Below, in pieces: positions 1-11,812 of a stretch of DNA of 64,000 nucleotides. The position numbers were made by a program, and so were the translations under genes. Source of the stretch: Comamonadaceae bacterium (lineage in GTDB: Bacteria; Pseudomonadota; Gammaproteobacteria; Burkholderiales; Burkholderiaceae_C). The stretch is from contig CANCUP010000002.1 of NCBI GenBank assembly GCA_947381325.1, forward strand, positions 1 to 64,000. The letters are read 5' to 3'. The number at the start of each line of letters is the position of its first letter. Position 1 is the stretch's first letter. Under the pieces are notes generated by a model, which was not told the origin of the DNA, did no database searches, and saw only the letters and a program-made list of their open reading frames with translations.

Positions 1-89
1 GTTACGTGACCCGCGATGCCCGCGAAGTGGAACGTAAAAAGGTCGGCTTGCACTCTGCACGTCGCCGCAAGCAGTTCAGCAAGCGTTAA
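1..89 (+). CDS. rpsI: 30S ribosomal protein S9, 3' end (partial)
   Basis: Frame from nt 3 reads YVTRDAREVERKKVGLHSARRRKQFSKR*, the typical S9 C-terminus. Confidence 0.93.
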   Translation, partial: YVTRDAREVERKKVGLHSARRRKQFSKR

Positions 90-109
90 TCCGCTTTCTG
101 TCTTGCCCC

Positions 110-142
110 AAAGCCGCACCGGTTCGCCGCTGCGGCTTTTTT
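110..142 (+). terminator. Rho-independent terminator after rpsI
   Basis: AAAGCCGCA ... TGCGGCTTTTTT inverted repeat followed by a T run. Confidence 0.8.
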
Positions 143-206
143 GTGTCCGAACACGCAATTCCCGACTAAAGCGCTATACTTTAAGCCTTGATTTTGGAGA
201 GTCCCC

Positions 207-572
207 ATGAGCGCAGTTGCTGAAAACATTCAAACCGAAATGCCCACCCCCATCGTCTTCACGGACAGCGCTGCTGCCAAAGTGGCGGATTTGATTGCGG
301 AAGAAGGCAACCCAGACTTGAAGTTGCGCGTGTTTGTGCAGGGCGGCGGATGCTCGGGCTTTCAGTATGGTTTCACCTTCGACGAGGTGGTCAACGAAGA
401 CGACACCACCATGACCAAAAACAATGTGTCTTTGTTGATCGATGCCATGAGCTACCAGTACCTGTTGGGTGCTGAGATTGACTACAAAGAAGACTTGCAG
501 GGCGCACAGTTCGTCATCAAGAACCCCAACGCCACGACCACCTGCGGTTGCGGTTCGTCGTTCTCGGTTTAA
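207..572 (+). CDS. erpA: Iron-sulfur cluster insertion protein ErpA (A-type carrier)
   Basis: HesB/IscA family; conserved [10 protein letters not shown] and C-terminal [11 protein letters not shown]. Confidence 0.95.
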   Translation: MSAVAENIQTEMPTPIVFTDSAAAKVADLIAEEGNPDLKLRVFVQGGGCSGFQYGFTFDEVVNEDDTTMTKNNVSLLIDAMSYQYLLGAEIDYKEDLQGAQFVIKNPNATTTCGCGSSFSV

Positions 573-609
573 CAGCCAGGTCCCTCGCGGACCCAGGTTT
601 TCCTAGCCC

Positions 610-1719
610 TTAGGCAGGAAACACCCCACCCAAGATACGGGCGCCTTGTGCGCCCGTGACTTTTGGGGCGTTGCCCGGCAAGCGCCGCATGGTTTGGCGG
701 GCCAGCCACGCAAAGGCGGTGGCTTCGACTTGCAAAGGGGGCAAGCCGCGCTCGGCGGTGGACACCACCTTGAGTTGCGGCAGCCCGCTTTGCAAGCGCG
801 TCATCAGCCAACCATTCAAAGCGCCGCCGCCACACACCAGCAACTCGGTCGCTTCGGGGGCGTGACGATGCACATCGGCCACACAGGCGCGTGCGGTGAA
901 TTCGGTCAATGTGGCTTGCACATCAACCGGTGAGGCGCTTGCAAAATCTTGCAACTGTTTCGCCAACCACGTGGGGTTGAACAAATCACGGCCCGTGCTC
1001 TTGGGCGGAGCTTGGTGCAAAAACGGTTCATCCAACAAGGCTTGCAACAAGGGCGCAATCACCTGCCCTGAGCGCGCCCAAGCGCCGTCGTTGTCAAAGG
1101 GCTGGCCGGTGTGTTGTTGGCACCAATGGTCGAGCAAGGCGTTGCCTGGACCGCAGTCAAAGCCTTGTGCATCACCCGCAGGCGGCAGCACGCTGAGGTT
1201 GGCGATGCCGCCTAAGTTGAGCACGCCCAGGGTCTGCGTATCGTGGGCAAACATGTGGCGGTGAAACAGCGGCACCAAGGGCGCACCTTGTCCGCCTGCC
1301 GCGACGTCGCGGCTGCGAAAGTCGGCCACGACATCGATGCCCGTGAGCTCGGCCAGTAGGGAGGGGTTGTTGAGTTGCAGCGTGTAGCCTGTGCCGTCAA
1401 AGGCACCGGGTTGGTGGCGCACGGTTTGACCGTGGGCGCCGATGGCGTGCACCTCCTTGGCTTGGCGACCGCTGGCTTTGAACAAGGCCTGGACGGTGTC
1501 GGCGTAGACGCGCACCAAGTGGTTGGCGGCCAAGGCGGCGCGGTGCAGTTCGTTGTCTGCCGGTGTGTTGAGCTCGAGCAAGCTGTGCTTGAGCGAGGTA
1601 TCAAACGGCTTGCTTTGGTGGCTGAGTACCTCGGGGCGCTGCCCCTCGAAATTCACCAGCACACCATCGACACCGTCGAGCGAGGTGCCCGACATCAAGC
1701 CGATGTAGAGCCGTGGCAT
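610..1719 (-). CDS. anmK: Anhydro-N-acetylmuramic acid kinase
   Basis: N-terminal YIGLMSGTSLDGVDGVLV; GAHGQTVRH; FDCGPGNALLD. Confidence 0.95.
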   Translation of the reverse strand: MPRLYIGLMSGTSLDGVDGVLVNFEGQRPEVLSHQSKPFDTSLKHSLLELNTPADNELHRAALAANHLVRVYADTVQALFKASGRQAKEVHAIGAHGQTVRHQPGAFDGTGYTLQLNNPSLLAELTGIDVVADFRSRDVAAGGQGAPLVPLFHRHMFAHDTQTLGVLNLGGIANLSVLPPAGDAQGFDCGPGNALLDHWCQQHTGQPFDNDGAWARSGQVIAPLLQALLDEPFLHQAPPKSTGRDLFNPTWLAKQLQDFASASPVDVQATLTEFTARACVADVHRHAPEATELLVCGGGALNGWLMTRLQSGLPQLKVVSTAERGLPPLQVEATAFAWLARQTMRRLPGNAPKVTGAQGARILGGVFPA

Positions 1720-3054
1720 TTACTCGGCGCGGCTTTGCTGCACGCTGGCGGCTGCGGTCAACTCAAGCTTGCTGCTGGCCACATGGCGCTTGAAGGCCTC
1801 GCGTGCTGAAGCAGAAACCTCTGTGGCCACACTTTGGCGCGCCATGGTCAGCGGGTCTTGGTGCTGGCCATTGACGCGGAATTCAAAGTGCAGGTGGGGT
1901 CCCGTGGCCCACCCGGTGGCGCCCACCTCGCCCAAGGTTTGGCCTTGCGCCACGCTTTGTCCGCGCTTGACCAAAATGCGGCTCAAGTGTGCGTACACCG
2001 TGGTGTGGCCGTTGGCGTGTTTGACGAACACCACATTGCCAAAGCCGCCCTGCACACCCGCAAAGTCAACCATGCCTTGTCCCACGCTGTGCACCGCAGT
2101 GCCGGTTGCCGCCGCGTAGTCGACACCCAAGTGAGCGCGCCAGGTTTGCAAGATCGGGTGAAAGCGCATTTTGAATCCACTGGTCATGCGCGAAAACGTC
2201 AAGGGTGAAGCCAGGTAGGCGCGGCGCAGGCTCACGCCCTCAGGCGAGAAATAACCCCCTTCGGTGGCTTGCGGATCTTTGAACCAGATGGCCTGGTGGG
2301 TTTTGCCGTTGTTCACAAACTCGGCCGACAACACGCGGCCTGTGCGCAGGGTTTCGCCATCGGCTTCGAGTGATTCGTAGACCACGGAGAAGCGATCCCC
2401 CTTGCGCAGGGCACGGTGGAAGTCGATGTCACCAGCGAAAATATTGGCCAACTGATTGGCCACGCTGTCTGGAATGTTGGCGTCGTCGGTGGCGGCAAAC
2501 AATGAGGTTTGGATGGCGCCACTGGCCAGACGGGTGCTCACATTCAGCGGTGCGGTTTCTACGCGCTGCGTCAGGCCGTCTGCGTTGCGTTCAACCACCC
2601 AACGGGTGAACTGGTCGGATTTGTCGGTGCTCCAGCGTGCGGTCAGTCGGCGCAAGCGGCGTGAGGCATCGCCTTCAACACTGACCCAGCGCCCCGCACG
2701 TCCCAGCAGTTGCTGGCGAGCCAAGGGCGAGTTGCGCAAAAAGCTGGCGGCTTCTTCGTCGCTGAGCCCTAAGCGGTTGAGCAGGCTCTCCGCTGTGTCG
2801 TTCGAGCGGGTCACATCTGCGCGAAACAACACCATCGGTGTTTGGCTGTCGTTGCGAGGGGTGAGGTTCAAACTCACGTTCTCTAAGACCTCGCGCAAGG
2901 GCAGGTGGCTGGCGTCAGGGCCCAGATTGGCGACGGCGAATGCACCGCCCCCCATCACCGACAAGGCCACGGCCACACCCGCCATGATGCGGCGTGGGTG
3001 GGTGGTCCAAACGGTGTGCAGGCGCAAAGCCAAGCTGTTGAGGTGTTGCTGCAA
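1720..3054 (-). CDS. M23 family peptidoglycan metallopeptidase
   Basis: N-terminal TM; LysM/OapA-like middle; M23 motifs HLGVDYAAATGTAVHSVGQG and GATGWATGPHLHFEF. Confidence 0.92.
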   Translation of the reverse strand: MQQHLNSLALRLHTVWTTHPRRIMAGVAVALSVMGGGAFAVANLGPDASHLPLREVLENVSLNLTPRNDSQTPMVLFRADVTRSNDTAESLLNRLGLSDEEAASFLRNSPLARQQLLGRAGRWVSVEGDASRRLRRLTARWSTDKSDQFTRWVVERNADGLTQRVETAPLNVSTRLASGAIQTSLFAATDDANIPDSVANQLANIFAGDIDFHRALRKGDRFSVVYESLEADGETLRTGRVLSAEFVNNGKTHQAIWFKDPQATEGGYFSPEGVSLRRAYLASPLTFSRMTSGFKMRFHPILQTWRAHLGVDYAAATGTAVHSVGQGMVDFAGVQGGFGNVVFVKHANGHTTVYAHLSRILVKRGQSVAQGQTLGEVGATGWATGPHLHFEFRVNGQHQDPLTMARQSVATEVSASAREAFKRHVASSKLELTAAASVQQSRAE

Positions 3055-3178
3055 GGGGGCTCTCCGGCAGAAGGTGGGTGTCAGGGTTTCATGCCCCCAC
3101 GTCCCGAGGTGTGGACGCCAACTAAAATTGGCCCATCACACAAAAGGTGGAGTATAGCCGATCCACCGAAAAATCCTT

Positions 3179-4411
3179 ATGAATCAAGCATCTTCACCCA
3201 CTTACCCCATCACCGACCGCGTACGAGAAGCCCTGGCTGTTTCAAAGCGTGGCTGCGAAGAACTGATTCCTGAGGACGAGTGGGTCAAAAAGCTGGCCCG
3301 CTCTGAAGCCACCGGTCAGCCTTTGCGCATCAAGCTGGGCCTGGACCCGACGGCGCCAGACATTCACATTGGGCACACCGTGGTGCTCAACAAGATGCGC
3401 CAATTGCAAAACCTGGGGCACCAAGTCATTTTTTTGATCGGTGACTTCACCAGCCTGATTGGCGACCCGTCAGGACGCAACAGCACACGGCCCCCTTTGA
3501 CGCCTGAGCAAATCAAGGCCAACGCCGAAACCTATTACAAGCAAGCGTCCTTGGTGCTGGATCCCGAAAAAACCGAGACCCGCTACAACAGCGAGTGGTG
3601 TTTGCCACTGGGCTCAATGGGCATGATCCAACTGGCTGCCAAATACACCGTGGCACGCATGATGGAGCGCAACGATTTTCATGACCGGTTCAAGGCGGGC
3701 ACGCCCATCAGCGTGCACGAGTTTTTGTACCCGCTCATGCAGGGCTACGACTCGGTGGCCTTGAAGTCGGACTTGGAGTTGGGCGGCACCGACCAAAAAT
3801 TCAACCTGCTCATGGGACGCCATCTGCAAGTGGAGTACGGACAAGAGGCGCAGTGCATCTTGACCATGCCTTTGCTCGAGGGCTTGGACGGCGTCGACAA
3901 AATGTCCAAGTCCAAAAACAACTACATCGGCATCAGCGAAGCGCCCAACACCATGTTTGCCAAGGTGTTGTCGATCTCCGACACCTTGATGTGGCGTTGG
4001 TACACCTTGCTGTCCTTCCAGTCGGAAGCCCAAATTGAGGCTTTGAAGCAAGAGATTGCCAATGGCCGCAATCCCAAAGATGCCAAAGTGGCGTTGGCCA
4101 AAGAAATCACGGCTCGTTTTCACGGTGCATCGGCTGCAGATGCCGCTGAGCAGGACTTCATCCACCGCAGCAAAGGCGGCGTACCCGATGACATTGCAGA
4201 TGTCGCGCTGCTGGGCGCGCCGATGGGGATCGCGGGCTTGCTCAAATCGGCAGGCTTGGCGCCATCCTCCAGTGAGGCCAACCGCTTGATCGATGGCGGG
4301 GGCGTGCGTGTGGACTCGGTGGTGATCAGCGACAAAGGCCTCAAGCTTGGGGCGGGCAGCTATGTGGTCCAAGTGGGCAAGCGCAAATTCGCGCGCGTCA
4401 CCCTGGCTTGA
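3179..4411 (+). CDS. tyrS: Tyrosyl-tRNA synthetase
   Basis: GLDPTAPDIHIGHTVVL, DKMSKSKNNYIG (KMSKS), C-terminal S4-like domain. Confidence 0.96.
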   Translation: MNQASSPTYPITDRVREALAVSKRGCEELIPEDEWVKKLARSEATGQPLRIKLGLDPTAPDIHIGHTVVLNKMRQLQNLGHQVIFLIGDFTSLIGDPSGRNSTRPPLTPEQIKANAETYYKQASLVLDPEKTETRYNSEWCLPLGSMGMIQLAAKYTVARMMERNDFHDRFKAGTPISVHEFLYPLMQGYDSVALKSDLELGGTDQKFNLLMGRHLQVEYGQEAQCILTMPLLEGLDGVDKMSKSKNNYIGISEAPNTMFAKVLSISDTLMWRWYTLLSFQSEAQIEALKQEIANGRNPKDAKVALAKEITARFHGASAADAAEQDFIHRSKGGVPDDIADVALLGAPMGIAGLLKSAGLAPSSSEANRLIDGGGVRVDSVVISDKGLKLGAGSYVVQVGKRKFARVTLA

Positions 4412-5367
4412 TGTTGAAAGAAACGACGTCGCGCATGAACAAAGCCACCATGGCCAAATGGCTCACCCCACAGGGCTTGCTCTGGACGTCGGTCGGGGTG
4501 GCCGTGGTCACCATCGCCTTGAAAACCCTGGCATGGTGGCTCACCGATTCGGTGGGTTTGTTGTCGGACGCCATGGAGTCACTGGTCAACTTGGCCAGCG
4601 CCATCTTCGGGCTCATGATGGTGACCATCGCTGCGCGCCCGGCTGACGACGACCATCCGTATGGCCACCACAAAGCCGAGTATTTCTCAAGCGGCTTCGA
4701 GGGCATTTTGATCGTGGTGGCGGCGCTCGGCATTGTGTGGGCCGCCAGCCACCGCCTCTTTGAGCCGCAACCGATTGAGCAAGTGGGCATCGGCTTGGCT
4801 TTGTCGGTGGTCAGCTCAGCCCTCAATGGCTGGTTGGCCTGGGTGATGTTTCGAGCCGCCAAAACACACCGGTCCATCGCCTTGGAGGCCGATGCCCGCC
4901 ACTTGGTCACCGACGTGTGGACTTCGGTGGGCGTGGTCTTGGGCATTGGTTTGGTCGGCATCACGGGGTGGTTGTGGCTGGATGCGGTGGTGGCCATTGG
5001 CGTTGCGCTGAATATTTTGAAAGAAGGCTTTCATTTGGTCTGGCGCGCGTCGCAAGGCTTGATGGACGAGGCGGTCGAGCCTGAGGTGATGGCGCAAATT
5101 CAAACCACCTTGGCGGGGTTTGAGCACCAGCGCGGCGAGCACCACATCATCCGGTTTGACCACGTCACCAGCCGCAAGGCGGGCCAGCGGCGCTTTGTCG
5201 ATTTGCACATGCACATGCCTGCCGAATGGTCGCTCGGGCGTGCTGCCGCCCTGCGTACCACCGTGGAACAAGCCCTGATGAGTGATGTGCCCGGTTTGCG
5301 CGCCACCATCCAATTGCTGCCCAGTGATGTCGAGGCGCACATCGACGACGGACGAGACATCTTGTGA
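4411..5367 (+). CDS. Cation diffusion facilitator family transporter
   Basis: [41 protein letters not shown] overlaps the tyrS stop (TGATG). Confidence 0.92.
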   Translation: MLKETTSRMNKATMAKWLTPQGLLWTSVGVAVVTIALKTLAWWLTDSVGLLSDAMESLVNLASAIFGLMMVTIAARPADDDHPYGHHKAEYFSSGFEGILIVVAALGIVWAASHRLFEPQPIEQVGIGLALSVVSSALNGWLAWVMFRAAKTHRSIALEADARHLVTDVWTSVGVVLGIGLVGITGWLWLDAVVAIGVALNILKEGFHLVWRASQGLMDEAVEPEVMAQIQTTLAGFEHQRGEHHIIRFDHVTSRKAGQRRFVDLHMHMPAEWSLGRAAALRTTVEQALMSDVPGLRATIQLLPSDVEAHIDDGRDIL

Positions 5368-5810
5368 AAGCCGTTTTGCAGCGGGTCAGTGAAGCCCGGG
5401 TGGTGGTGGACGGTGAGACCGTGGGTGAAATTGCCCAAGGCTTGTTGGTGCTCTTGTGTGCCGAGCGTGGCGACACCGAGGCCGTGGGGCAAAAAATGCT
5501 CGACAAAATTTTGAAGCTGCGCGTGTTCTACGACGAAGCCGGCAAGATGAACCACAGCGTGCAAGACGTGGCGGGTGGGCTGTTGGTGGTGAGCCAATTC
5601 ACCTTGGCCGCCGACACCCGCAGCGGCACCCGACCCAGCTTCACCCATGCGGCACCCGCCGATGAAGGGCGCCGCTTGTACGAGCACTTTGTGGCGCAAG
5701 CCCGCGAGCGCCATGCGCTGGTGCAAACCGGTGTGTTTGGTGCCGACATGAAAGTTCATTTGGTCAACGACGGCCCTGTCACCATCCCGCTCACGATAAT
5801 CGGTGCATGA
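5364..5810 (+). CDS. dtd: D-aminoacyl-tRNA deacylase
   Basis: [39 protein letters not shown]. Confidence 0.95.
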   Translation: MKAVLQRVSEARVVVDGETVGEIAQGLLVLLCAERGDTEAVGQKMLDKILKLRVFYDEAGKMNHSVQDVAGGLLVVSQFTLAADTRSGTRPSFTHAAPADEGRRLYEHFVAQARERHALVQTGVFGADMKVHLVNDGPVTIPLTIIGA

Positions 5811-7210
5811 CTGCACCTACCCCCACGTTTGACACCCTCCTTCTATCGCCTGCCACGCTGAGCAACTTGACCCAGCTCGGCTACACGGCCATGACGCCCA
5901 TCCAGGCGGCCAGCCTGCCGCTCACCTTGGCGGGGCGCGATCTGCTGGCGCAAGCCAGCACGGGCAGCGGCAAGACAGCCGCCTTTGGCCTGCCCTTGGT
6001 GGAGAAGCTCGACGCCGCGCAATTCGACGCGCAAGCGCTGGTGCTGTGCCCCACGCGTGAATTGGCCGATCAGGTGACGCAAGAAATTCGCCGCCTCGCG
6101 CGTGCAGTGGGCAACATCAAAGTTGTCACCCTGTGCGGTGGCGTGGCGCTGCGTGGTCAGACGGTGAGCCTGGAGCATGGCGCCCATGTGGTGGTTGGAA
6201 CCCCTGGCCGCATCCTCGACCATCTGGAGCGTGGCTCCTTGCGTTTGCAAGGCGTGCGCATGCTGGTGTTGGACGAAGCCGACCGCATGCTCGACATGGG
6301 CTTTTTCGACGACATCGCCAAGGTGGCGCGTCAATGCCCGGCGCAGCGCCAAACCCTGCTGTTCTCGGCCACCTACCCAGAAGGCATCGACAAACTGGCC
6401 GCGCAGTTCATGCGCGAGCCGCAAAGCGTCAAAGTGCAAGCGCAGCACGACGCACAAAAGATCCAGCAAATTTGTTACGAGGTGGAGGACCGCGAACGTC
6501 TGCATGCGGTGTCTTTGTTGCTCAATCACTTTCGCCCCGAGTCCACCCTGGCGTTTTGCAACACCAAGCAGCAATGCCGTGACTTGGTGGCTGTGTTGCA
6601 GGCCCAGGGCTTCAGCGCGCTGGCGCTGTATGGTGAGCTGGAACAACGCGAGCGCGACCAAGTGCTGGTGCAGTTCGCCAACCGCAGTTGCTCGGTGTTG
6701 GTGGCCACCGATGTGGCAGCACGTGGCTTGGATGTGGCCCAGCTGCAAGCGGTCATCAATGTGGATGTCACGCCTGACCCGGAAGTGCACATCCACCGCA
6801 TTGGGCGCACGGGGCGCGGCGATGCCGAAGGCTTGGCCCTCAGCTTGGCGAGCATGGACGAGATGGGATCTGTGGGCAAGATCGAGCAGCTGCAAGGCCG
6901 TGAGTCGGTCTGGCAACCTCTGAGCAGCTTGACTCCCGCCGCAGGTGGCCTGTTGCAGCCGCCCATGGCCACCTTGCAAATTGTGGGCGGACGCAAAGAG
7001 AAAATCCGCGCGGGTGACGTGTTGGGCGCGCTCACCGGTGACGCTGGTTTTGCCAAAGAGCAGGTGGGCAAGATCAACGTCAACGAGTTCTCCACCTATG
7101 TGGCCGTCTCGCGTGACATCGCGCGTGAGGCCGTTCAGCGCTTGAGCGTGGGCCGCGTCAAAGGCAAAACCGTGAAAGTGCGTTTGCTCGAAGACACCGC
7201 CGGACGCTGA
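5807..7210 (+). CDS. dbpA: ATP-dependent RNA helicase DbpA
   Basis: DEAD-box motifs [37 protein letters not shown]-terminal DbpA RNA-binding domain. Confidence 0.93.
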   Translation: MTAPTPTFDTLLLSPATLSNLTQLGYTAMTPIQAASLPLTLAGRDLLAQASTGSGKTAAFGLPLVEKLDAAQFDAQALVLCPTRELADQVTQEIRRLARAVGNIKVVTLCGGVALRGQTVSLEHGAHVVVGTPGRILDHLERGSLRLQGVRMLVLDEADRMLDMGFFDDIAKVARQCPAQRQTLLFSATYPEGIDKLAAQFMREPQSVKVQAQHDAQKIQQICYEVEDRERLHAVSLLLNHFRPESTLAFCNTKQQCRDLVAVLQAQGFSALALYGELEQRERDQVLVQFANRSCSVLVATDVAARGLDVAQLQAVINVDVTPDPEVHIHRIGRTGRGDAEGLALSLASMDEMGSVGKIEQLQGRESVWQPLSSLTPAAGGLLQPPMATLQIVGGRKEKIRAGDVLGALTGDAGFAKEQVGKINVNEFSTYVAVSRDIAREAVQRLSVGRVKGKTVKVRLLEDTAGR

Positions 7211-7246
7211 TGGGCTGCACCTGCCAGGCCCGGCAGGTGCGTGGTT

Positions 7247-7699
7247 TCAGTAAGGGTTGGGCAGTCCCAGCTCCGCCAAGATGTCGATCTCGTAGGCCTC
7301 CATCTCTTGCGCATCTTGCGTGCTGGTTTCATGGTCCCAGCCCTGTGCATGCAAGGTGCCATGCACCAACAGGTGCGCATAGTGCGCTTGCAAGGTTTTG
7401 CCTTGTTCTTTGGCTTCACGTGCCACCACCGGCGCGCACAGCACCAAGTCGGCCACCACCACGGGCGCTTGCGTGTAGTCAAAGGTCAGCACATTGGTGG
7501 CGTAGTCTTTTTTGCGGTAGCTCAGGTTGAGCGCGCGTCCTTCGTCTTCGCCCACGATGCGCACCGTGATCTCTGCGTCCAGGGCCAGCGCGTGGCGAAT
7601 CCAGCGGGCCACCTTGTGGCGTGGCAGCGCAGCGCGGTGACGTGCCGCATGCGGGACGTCACCGAATTGCAAAGAGAGTTGGAGTTTTTGCAGAGCCAT
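7247..7699 (-). CDS. ybeY: Endoribonuclease YbeY
   Basis: [14 protein letters not shown] and [16 protein letters not shown] metal-binding motif; the internal ATG ([11 protein letters not shown]) is preferred over the longer ORF start. Confidence 0.9.
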   Translation of the reverse strand: MALQKLQLSLQFGDVPHAARHRAALPRHKVARWIRHALALDAEITVRIVGEDEGRALNLSYRKKDYATNVLTFDYTQAPVVVADLVLCAPVVAREAKEQGKTLQAHYAHLLVHGTLHAQGWDHETSTQDAQEMEAYEIDILAELGLPNPY

Positions 7700-7743
7700 G
7701 GTGCTGAGGGCTGTGAATCCAGGGGATGGTGGATACGAAGGTG

Positions 7744-8709
7744 TCAGAGGCGTTTGCGTGGCGCGGCGGGCGAGTCGGCCTCGCGTTTGGCGTCGTAGGC
7801 GTCCACGATGCGCGCCACCAGAGGGTGGCGCACCACATCGGCGCTGGTGAAATGGCAAATCGCAATGCCCTTGACGCGGCGCAGCACGCGTTCGGCATCG
7901 ATCAAGCCGCTCAACTGGCCTTTGGGCAAATCGATTTGGCTCACGTCGCCCGTGACCACCGCTTTGGCCCCAAAGCCAATGCGGGTCAAAAACATTTTCA
8001 TTTGTTCGGGTGTGGTGTTTTGCGCTTCGTCCAAGATGACAAAGGCGTTGTTCAAGGTACGCCCGCGCATGAACGCCAGCGGCGCAATTTCAATCGCCTG
8101 GCGCTCGAACGCTTTTTGCACCCGGTCAAAGCCCATCAGGTCATACAGCGCGTCGTACAGCGGGCGCAAATACGGGTCGACCTTTTGGCCCAAATCGCCG
8201 GGCAAGAAGCCCAGCTTTTCACCCGCTTCTACCGCAGGGCGGGTCAACACAATGCGTTGCACCGCGCTGCGCTCCAGCGCATCCACGGCACAGGCCACGG
8301 CCAAATAGGTTTTGCCCGTGCCTGCTGGGCCAATGCCAAACGTGATGTCGTGTTGGGCAATGTTCTCTAGGTACGCACTTTGGTTGGGCGTGCGCGCGCG
8401 CAGGTCGGTGCGGCGTGTCTGCAAGCTCATGCGGCCCTCTTCGTCTGGGCTCATGCCCGCGTCTGCCGCCAGCATCAGTTGCACCTGTTCAGCGGGGATG
8501 GTGCGTGCGGCGCGTTCGTACAAGGCTTGCAGCACCTCCAGTGCCCGGGTGGCTTTGGCCTTGGGGCCATCCACCTTGAACTGTTCGTGGCGGTGCGCGA
8601 TTTTGACGTTCAGCGCCATCTCGATGGTGCGCAGATGTTCGTCAACGGGACCGCACAGGTGGGACAGGCGCGTGTTGTTGGGTGGGGAGAAGGTGTGTCG
8701 CAGAATCAA
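7744..8709 (-). CDS. PhoH family protein (YbeZ-like ATPase)
   Basis: [13 protein letters not shown] Walker [23 protein letters not shown]; adjacent to ybeY. Confidence 0.93.
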   Translation of the reverse strand: MILRHTFSPPNNTRLSHLCGPVDEHLRTIEMALNVKIAHRHEQFKVDGPKAKATRALEVLQALYERAARTIPAEQVQLMLAADAGMSPDEEGRMSLQTRRTDLRARTPNQSAYLENIAQHDITFGIGPAGTGKTYLAVACAVDALERSAVQRIVLTRPAVEAGEKLGFLPGDLGQKVDPYLRPLYDALYDLMGFDRVQKAFERQAIEIAPLAFMRGRTLNNAFVILDEAQNTTPEQMKMFLTRIGFGAKAVVTGDVSQIDLPKGQLSGLIDAERVLRRVKGIAICHFTSADVVRHPLVARIVDAYDAKREADSPAAPRKRL

Positions 8710-8750
8710 GTCGATAATCTCGCAAAAGGTGACCCAATGATAGGCAAGAT

Positions 8751-9323
8751 GTGATTGGCAGATTAAGCGGCATCCTCAGCGAGAAAAATCCGCCCCAAGT
8801 GCTGGTGGACTGCAACGGCGTGGGCTACGAGGTGGATGTGCCCATGAGCACCTTCTACAACCTGCCCGCCACGGGCGAGCGTGTGACCTTGCTGACGCAC
8901 TTCGTGGTGCGCGAAGACGCACAAATTCTGTATGGCTTTGGCACTGCCAGCGAGCGCGCCACCTTTCGCTTGCTGATCAAAATATCGGGCGTGGGCCCGC
9001 GCACCGCGCTCGGCGTGCTCAGTGGCATGAGTGCCGACGAGTTGGCCCGTGCCGTGGCTGAGCAAGAGCCGGGCCGTCTGACCAAGGTGCCCGGCATTGG
9101 CAAGAAAACCGCAGAACGTTTGTTGCTGGAACTCAAAGGCAAACTCGGTGCCGATCTCGGCCCCAGCAGCGCCGGTCACACCGACCACCACAGCGACATC
9201 TTGCAGGCCTTGCTGGCGCTGGGCTACAGCGACAAAGAAGCAGCCCTGTCACTCAAAGCCCTGCCTGCGGATGTGGGCGTGAGCGAGGGCATCAAGCTGG
9301 CCTTGAAGGCTCTGGCGAAGTAA
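8751..9323 (+). CDS. ruvA: Holliday junction DNA helicase subunit RuvA
   Basis: GTG start; [28 protein letters not shown]; followed by ruvB. Confidence 0.95.
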   Translation: MIGRLSGILSEKNPPQVLVDCNGVGYEVDVPMSTFYNLPATGERVTLLTHFVVREDAQILYGFGTASERATFRLLIKISGVGPRTALGVLSGMSADELARAVAEQEPGRLTKVPGIGKKTAERLLLELKGKLGADLGPSSAGHTDHHSDILQALLALGYSDKEAALSLKALPADVGVSEGIKLALKALAK

Positions 9324-9335
9324 GGCGGCGCGTCC

Positions 9336-10403
9336 ATGAGCATTCAAACCGACAGTTTTGGCGAGGGCTTTGTGCCCCCCCCGCGTGTGGTGTCTGCCGC
9401 CCCCGTGTCGCCCCACGAAGAAGCCATTGAGCGTGCGCTGCGCCCTAAGCTCTTGCAAGAGTACGTGGGCCAGGTCAAGGTGCGCGAGCAACTGGAAATC
9501 TTCATCGGTGCGGCCAAAAAACGTGGCGAGGCACTTGACCATGTGCTGCTGTTTGGGCCACCGGGCTTGGGCAAAACCACCCTGAGCCACATCATTGCCC
9601 AAGAGCTGGGTGTGAACCTGCGCTCGACCAGTGGCCCGGTGCTGGAAAAGCCCAAAGACCTGGCCGCATTGCTCACAGGCTTAGAGAAAAACGATGTGCT
9701 GTTCATCGACGAAATCCACCGCCTCTCGCCGGTGGTCGAAGAAATTTTGTACCCCGCACTGGAGGACTACCAAATCGACATCATGATTGGCGAAGGCCCT
9801 GCTGCGCGCAGCATCAAGCTCGACTTGCAGCCTTTCACCCTGGTGGGCGCCACCACCCGCGCGGGCATGTTGACCAACCCGCTGCGCGATCGCTTTGGCA
9901 TTGTGTCGCGCCTGGAGTTCTACACCGCCGATGAGTTGCAACGCATCGTCATGCGCAGTGCCGGCTTGCTCAACACGCCCACCGATGTGGAAGGTGGTTT
10001 TGAAATTGCGCGTCGTTCACGCGGCACACCACGCATTGCCAACCGCTTGTTACGCCGGGTGCGTGACTACGCTGAAGTCAAAGGCTCTGGGCGCATCACA
10101 CAAGAGATGGCTCAACGCGCACTCGCCATGTTGGACGTCGACCCGCAAGGCTTTGACCTGATGGACCGCAAGCTGCTGGAGGCGGTGATCCACCGCTTTG
10201 ATGGGGGCCCTGTGGGCTTGGACAACATCGCGGCCAGCATTGGCGAAGAGCGCGACACCATCGAAGACGTGATCGAGCCCTATCTGATCCAGCAAGGCTA
10301 TTTGCAGCGCACGCCGCGTGGCCGCATGGCCACCTTGGCGGCCTACCGGCATTTGGGTGTGGCGCCCCCCAGTGCCAATGGCGACTTGCTGTCAGACGCT
10401 TGA
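9336..10403 (+). CDS. ruvB: Holliday junction DNA helicase RuvB
   Basis: [48 protein letters not shown]. Confidence 0.97.
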   Translation: MSIQTDSFGEGFVPPPRVVSAAPVSPHEEAIERALRPKLLQEYVGQVKVREQLEIFIGAAKKRGEALDHVLLFGPPGLGKTTLSHIIAQELGVNLRSTSGPVLEKPKDLAALLTGLEKNDVLFIDEIHRLSPVVEEILYPALEDYQIDIMIGEGPAARSIKLDLQPFTLVGATTRAGMLTNPLRDRFGIVSRLEFYTADELQRIVMRSAGLLNTPTDVEGGFEIARRSRGTPRIANRLLRRVRDYAEVKGSGRITQEMAQRALAMLDVDPQGFDLMDRKLLEAVIHRFDGGPVGLDNIAASIGEERDTIEDVIEPYLIQQGYLQRTPRGRMATLAAYRHLGVAPPSANGDLLSDA

Positions 10404-11042
10404 TTCGTCGCGTGATGTGCGCTCGAAGTGCGACACATCGCCCCAGCCCACCAAACTCAAACCCTGAGGCGTCCACAACAAACGGTTGATGGCGGCGTTG
10501 CCCAAATGCCAGGTGCGCGGGGCTTGGATGTCTTGCTGCGTGGCCAGGCGATACAGCACATCCATCACACCCCCGTGGGCCACCAGCACAATGTGCTGGC
10601 CCAGGTGCTGGCTGGCCAACGCGTCCACGCAGCGTGCAATGCGTTCGCGCAAGACCAGCAACGATTCACCACCCTGCGGCGACCACTGCGGATCGCGTGA
10701 ACGCCACAGCTTGGCGTCGGCGGGCCAGTCGGCTTCAATCGCGGCCCAGGTCTGGCCTTGCAAATGACCAAAGTGGCGTTCGCGCAATGCAGGGGTTGGT
10801 ATCAAGGGCACTGTTTGCGGGCCGGAGCGGGCCTGCGCAATGGCCTGTGCCGTTTGCAGCGCGCGCCCCAAATCGCTGCTGTAAATGGCGTGAATGTCTT
10901 CGTCCTGCAGGGCCTGGCCCACGCGTTGGGCCTGCCAAACGCCGGTGTCATTGAGCCCGATGTCGAGTTGTCCTTGGATGCGGGTGTCCACATTCCAGGC
11001 GGTTTCGCCATGACGGATGGCCAAAATTCGTGTGGCTTGCAT
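10392..11042 (-). CDS. Histidine phosphatase family protein (phosphoglycerate mutase-like)
   Basis: [37 protein letters not shown]. Confidence 0.9.
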   Translation of the reverse strand: MQATRILAIRHGETAWNVDTRIQGQLDIGLNDTGVWQAQRVGQALQDEDIHAIYSSDLGRALQTAQAIAQARSGPQTVPLIPTPALRERHFGHLQGQTWAAIEADWPADAKLWRSRDPQWSPQGGESLLVLRERIARCVDALASQHLGQHIVLVAHGGVMDVLYRLATQQDIQAPRTWHLGNAAINRLLWTPQGLSLVGWGDVSHFERTSRDESSV

Positions 11043-11091
11043 AGGGCTTGAGTTTAGAAGTGGAAAGAGGCGTCAGCTTTTCATGCAAAAT

Positions 11092-11105
11092 AGCACGATC
11101 GTTCT
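11092..11105. promoter_or_regulatory. Candidate TetR-family operator palindrome
   Basis: AGcACGATCGTtCT, near-perfect dyad 14 bp upstream of the TetR start and within the divergent intergenic region. Confidence 0.5.
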
Positions 11106-11118
11106 TTTTAGGTGGTTC

Positions 11119-11802
11119 ATGACCGGTTCCCAAAAATTGCCCGCATCCGAAAGCCGTGCCGCACACAAAGGGCGGCAAACCAAAGCCGCCATCGTCGACG
11201 CCGCCTTGGGCTTGGCCACACAAATTGGTTTGGAGGGCTTGAGCATTGGCGCCTTGGCCGAGGTGGCGCGCATGAGCAAGTCGGGCGTGTTTGCCCACTT
11301 TGGCTCGCGTGAAGAGTTGCAGCTCTCGGTGGTGCGGGAGTACCACGAGCGTTTTGAGGCCGAGGTGTTTTACCCCGCCATGCAGGCCGAACGTGGCTTG
11401 CCCCGATTGCGTCAGCTGTTTGCCAACTGGACCCAACGCACCTCGGCCGAAATTGACTCCGGCTGCTTGTACATCAGCGGTGCGGCCGAGTTTGACGACC
11501 GCCCCGGCCCGGTGCGTGACGCCTTGGCGAGCTCGGTCAAAACCTGGCTGGCTGCCGTACATCGCGCGGTGGTGCAAGCGCGCGATGCGGGACATTTGGC
11601 GCCTGACATGGATGCCGAGCAAATGGTGTTCGAGATCCATGGCCTGATCTTGGCGCTCCAATACGAAGCACGTTTTTTGCGCTCAGCCAAATCGTTGCAG
11701 TACACCGCTGTGGGGTTTGAAAATATTTTGGCGCGTTATGGTGCCGCCACGCCAATGCTTCCCCGTCAGCGACAAACGGCTGAAATGGCGCTCAAGCAGT
11801 AA
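11119..11802 (+). CDS. TetR/AcrR family transcriptional regulator
   Basis: N-terminal HTH: TKAAIVDAALGLATQIGLEGLSIGALAEVARMSKSGVFAHFGSREELQ. Confidence 0.92.
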   Translation: MTGSQKLPASESRAAHKGRQTKAAIVDAALGLATQIGLEGLSIGALAEVARMSKSGVFAHFGSREELQLSVVREYHERFEAEVFYPAMQAERGLPRLRQLFANWTQRTSAEIDSGCLYISGAAEFDDRPGPVRDALASSVKTWLAAVHRAVVQARDAGHLAPDMDAEQMVFEIHGLILALQYEARFLRSAKSLQYTAVGFENILARYGAATPMLPRQRQTAEMALKQ

Positions 11803-11812
11803 GGAGTTTCTG

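Noticed and set aside
9375-9382. C8 tract in the 5' part of ruvB (another C8 at 19300-19307 in the first LpxL-like gene)
   Set aside because: In-frame in intact conserved genes. ruvB is an unlikely phase-variable locus and similar runs occur by chance at this GC content.
10392-10403. 12-nt convergent overlap of the ruvB and histidine phosphatase 3' ends
   Set aside because: Common in compact genomes; no sign of specific function.
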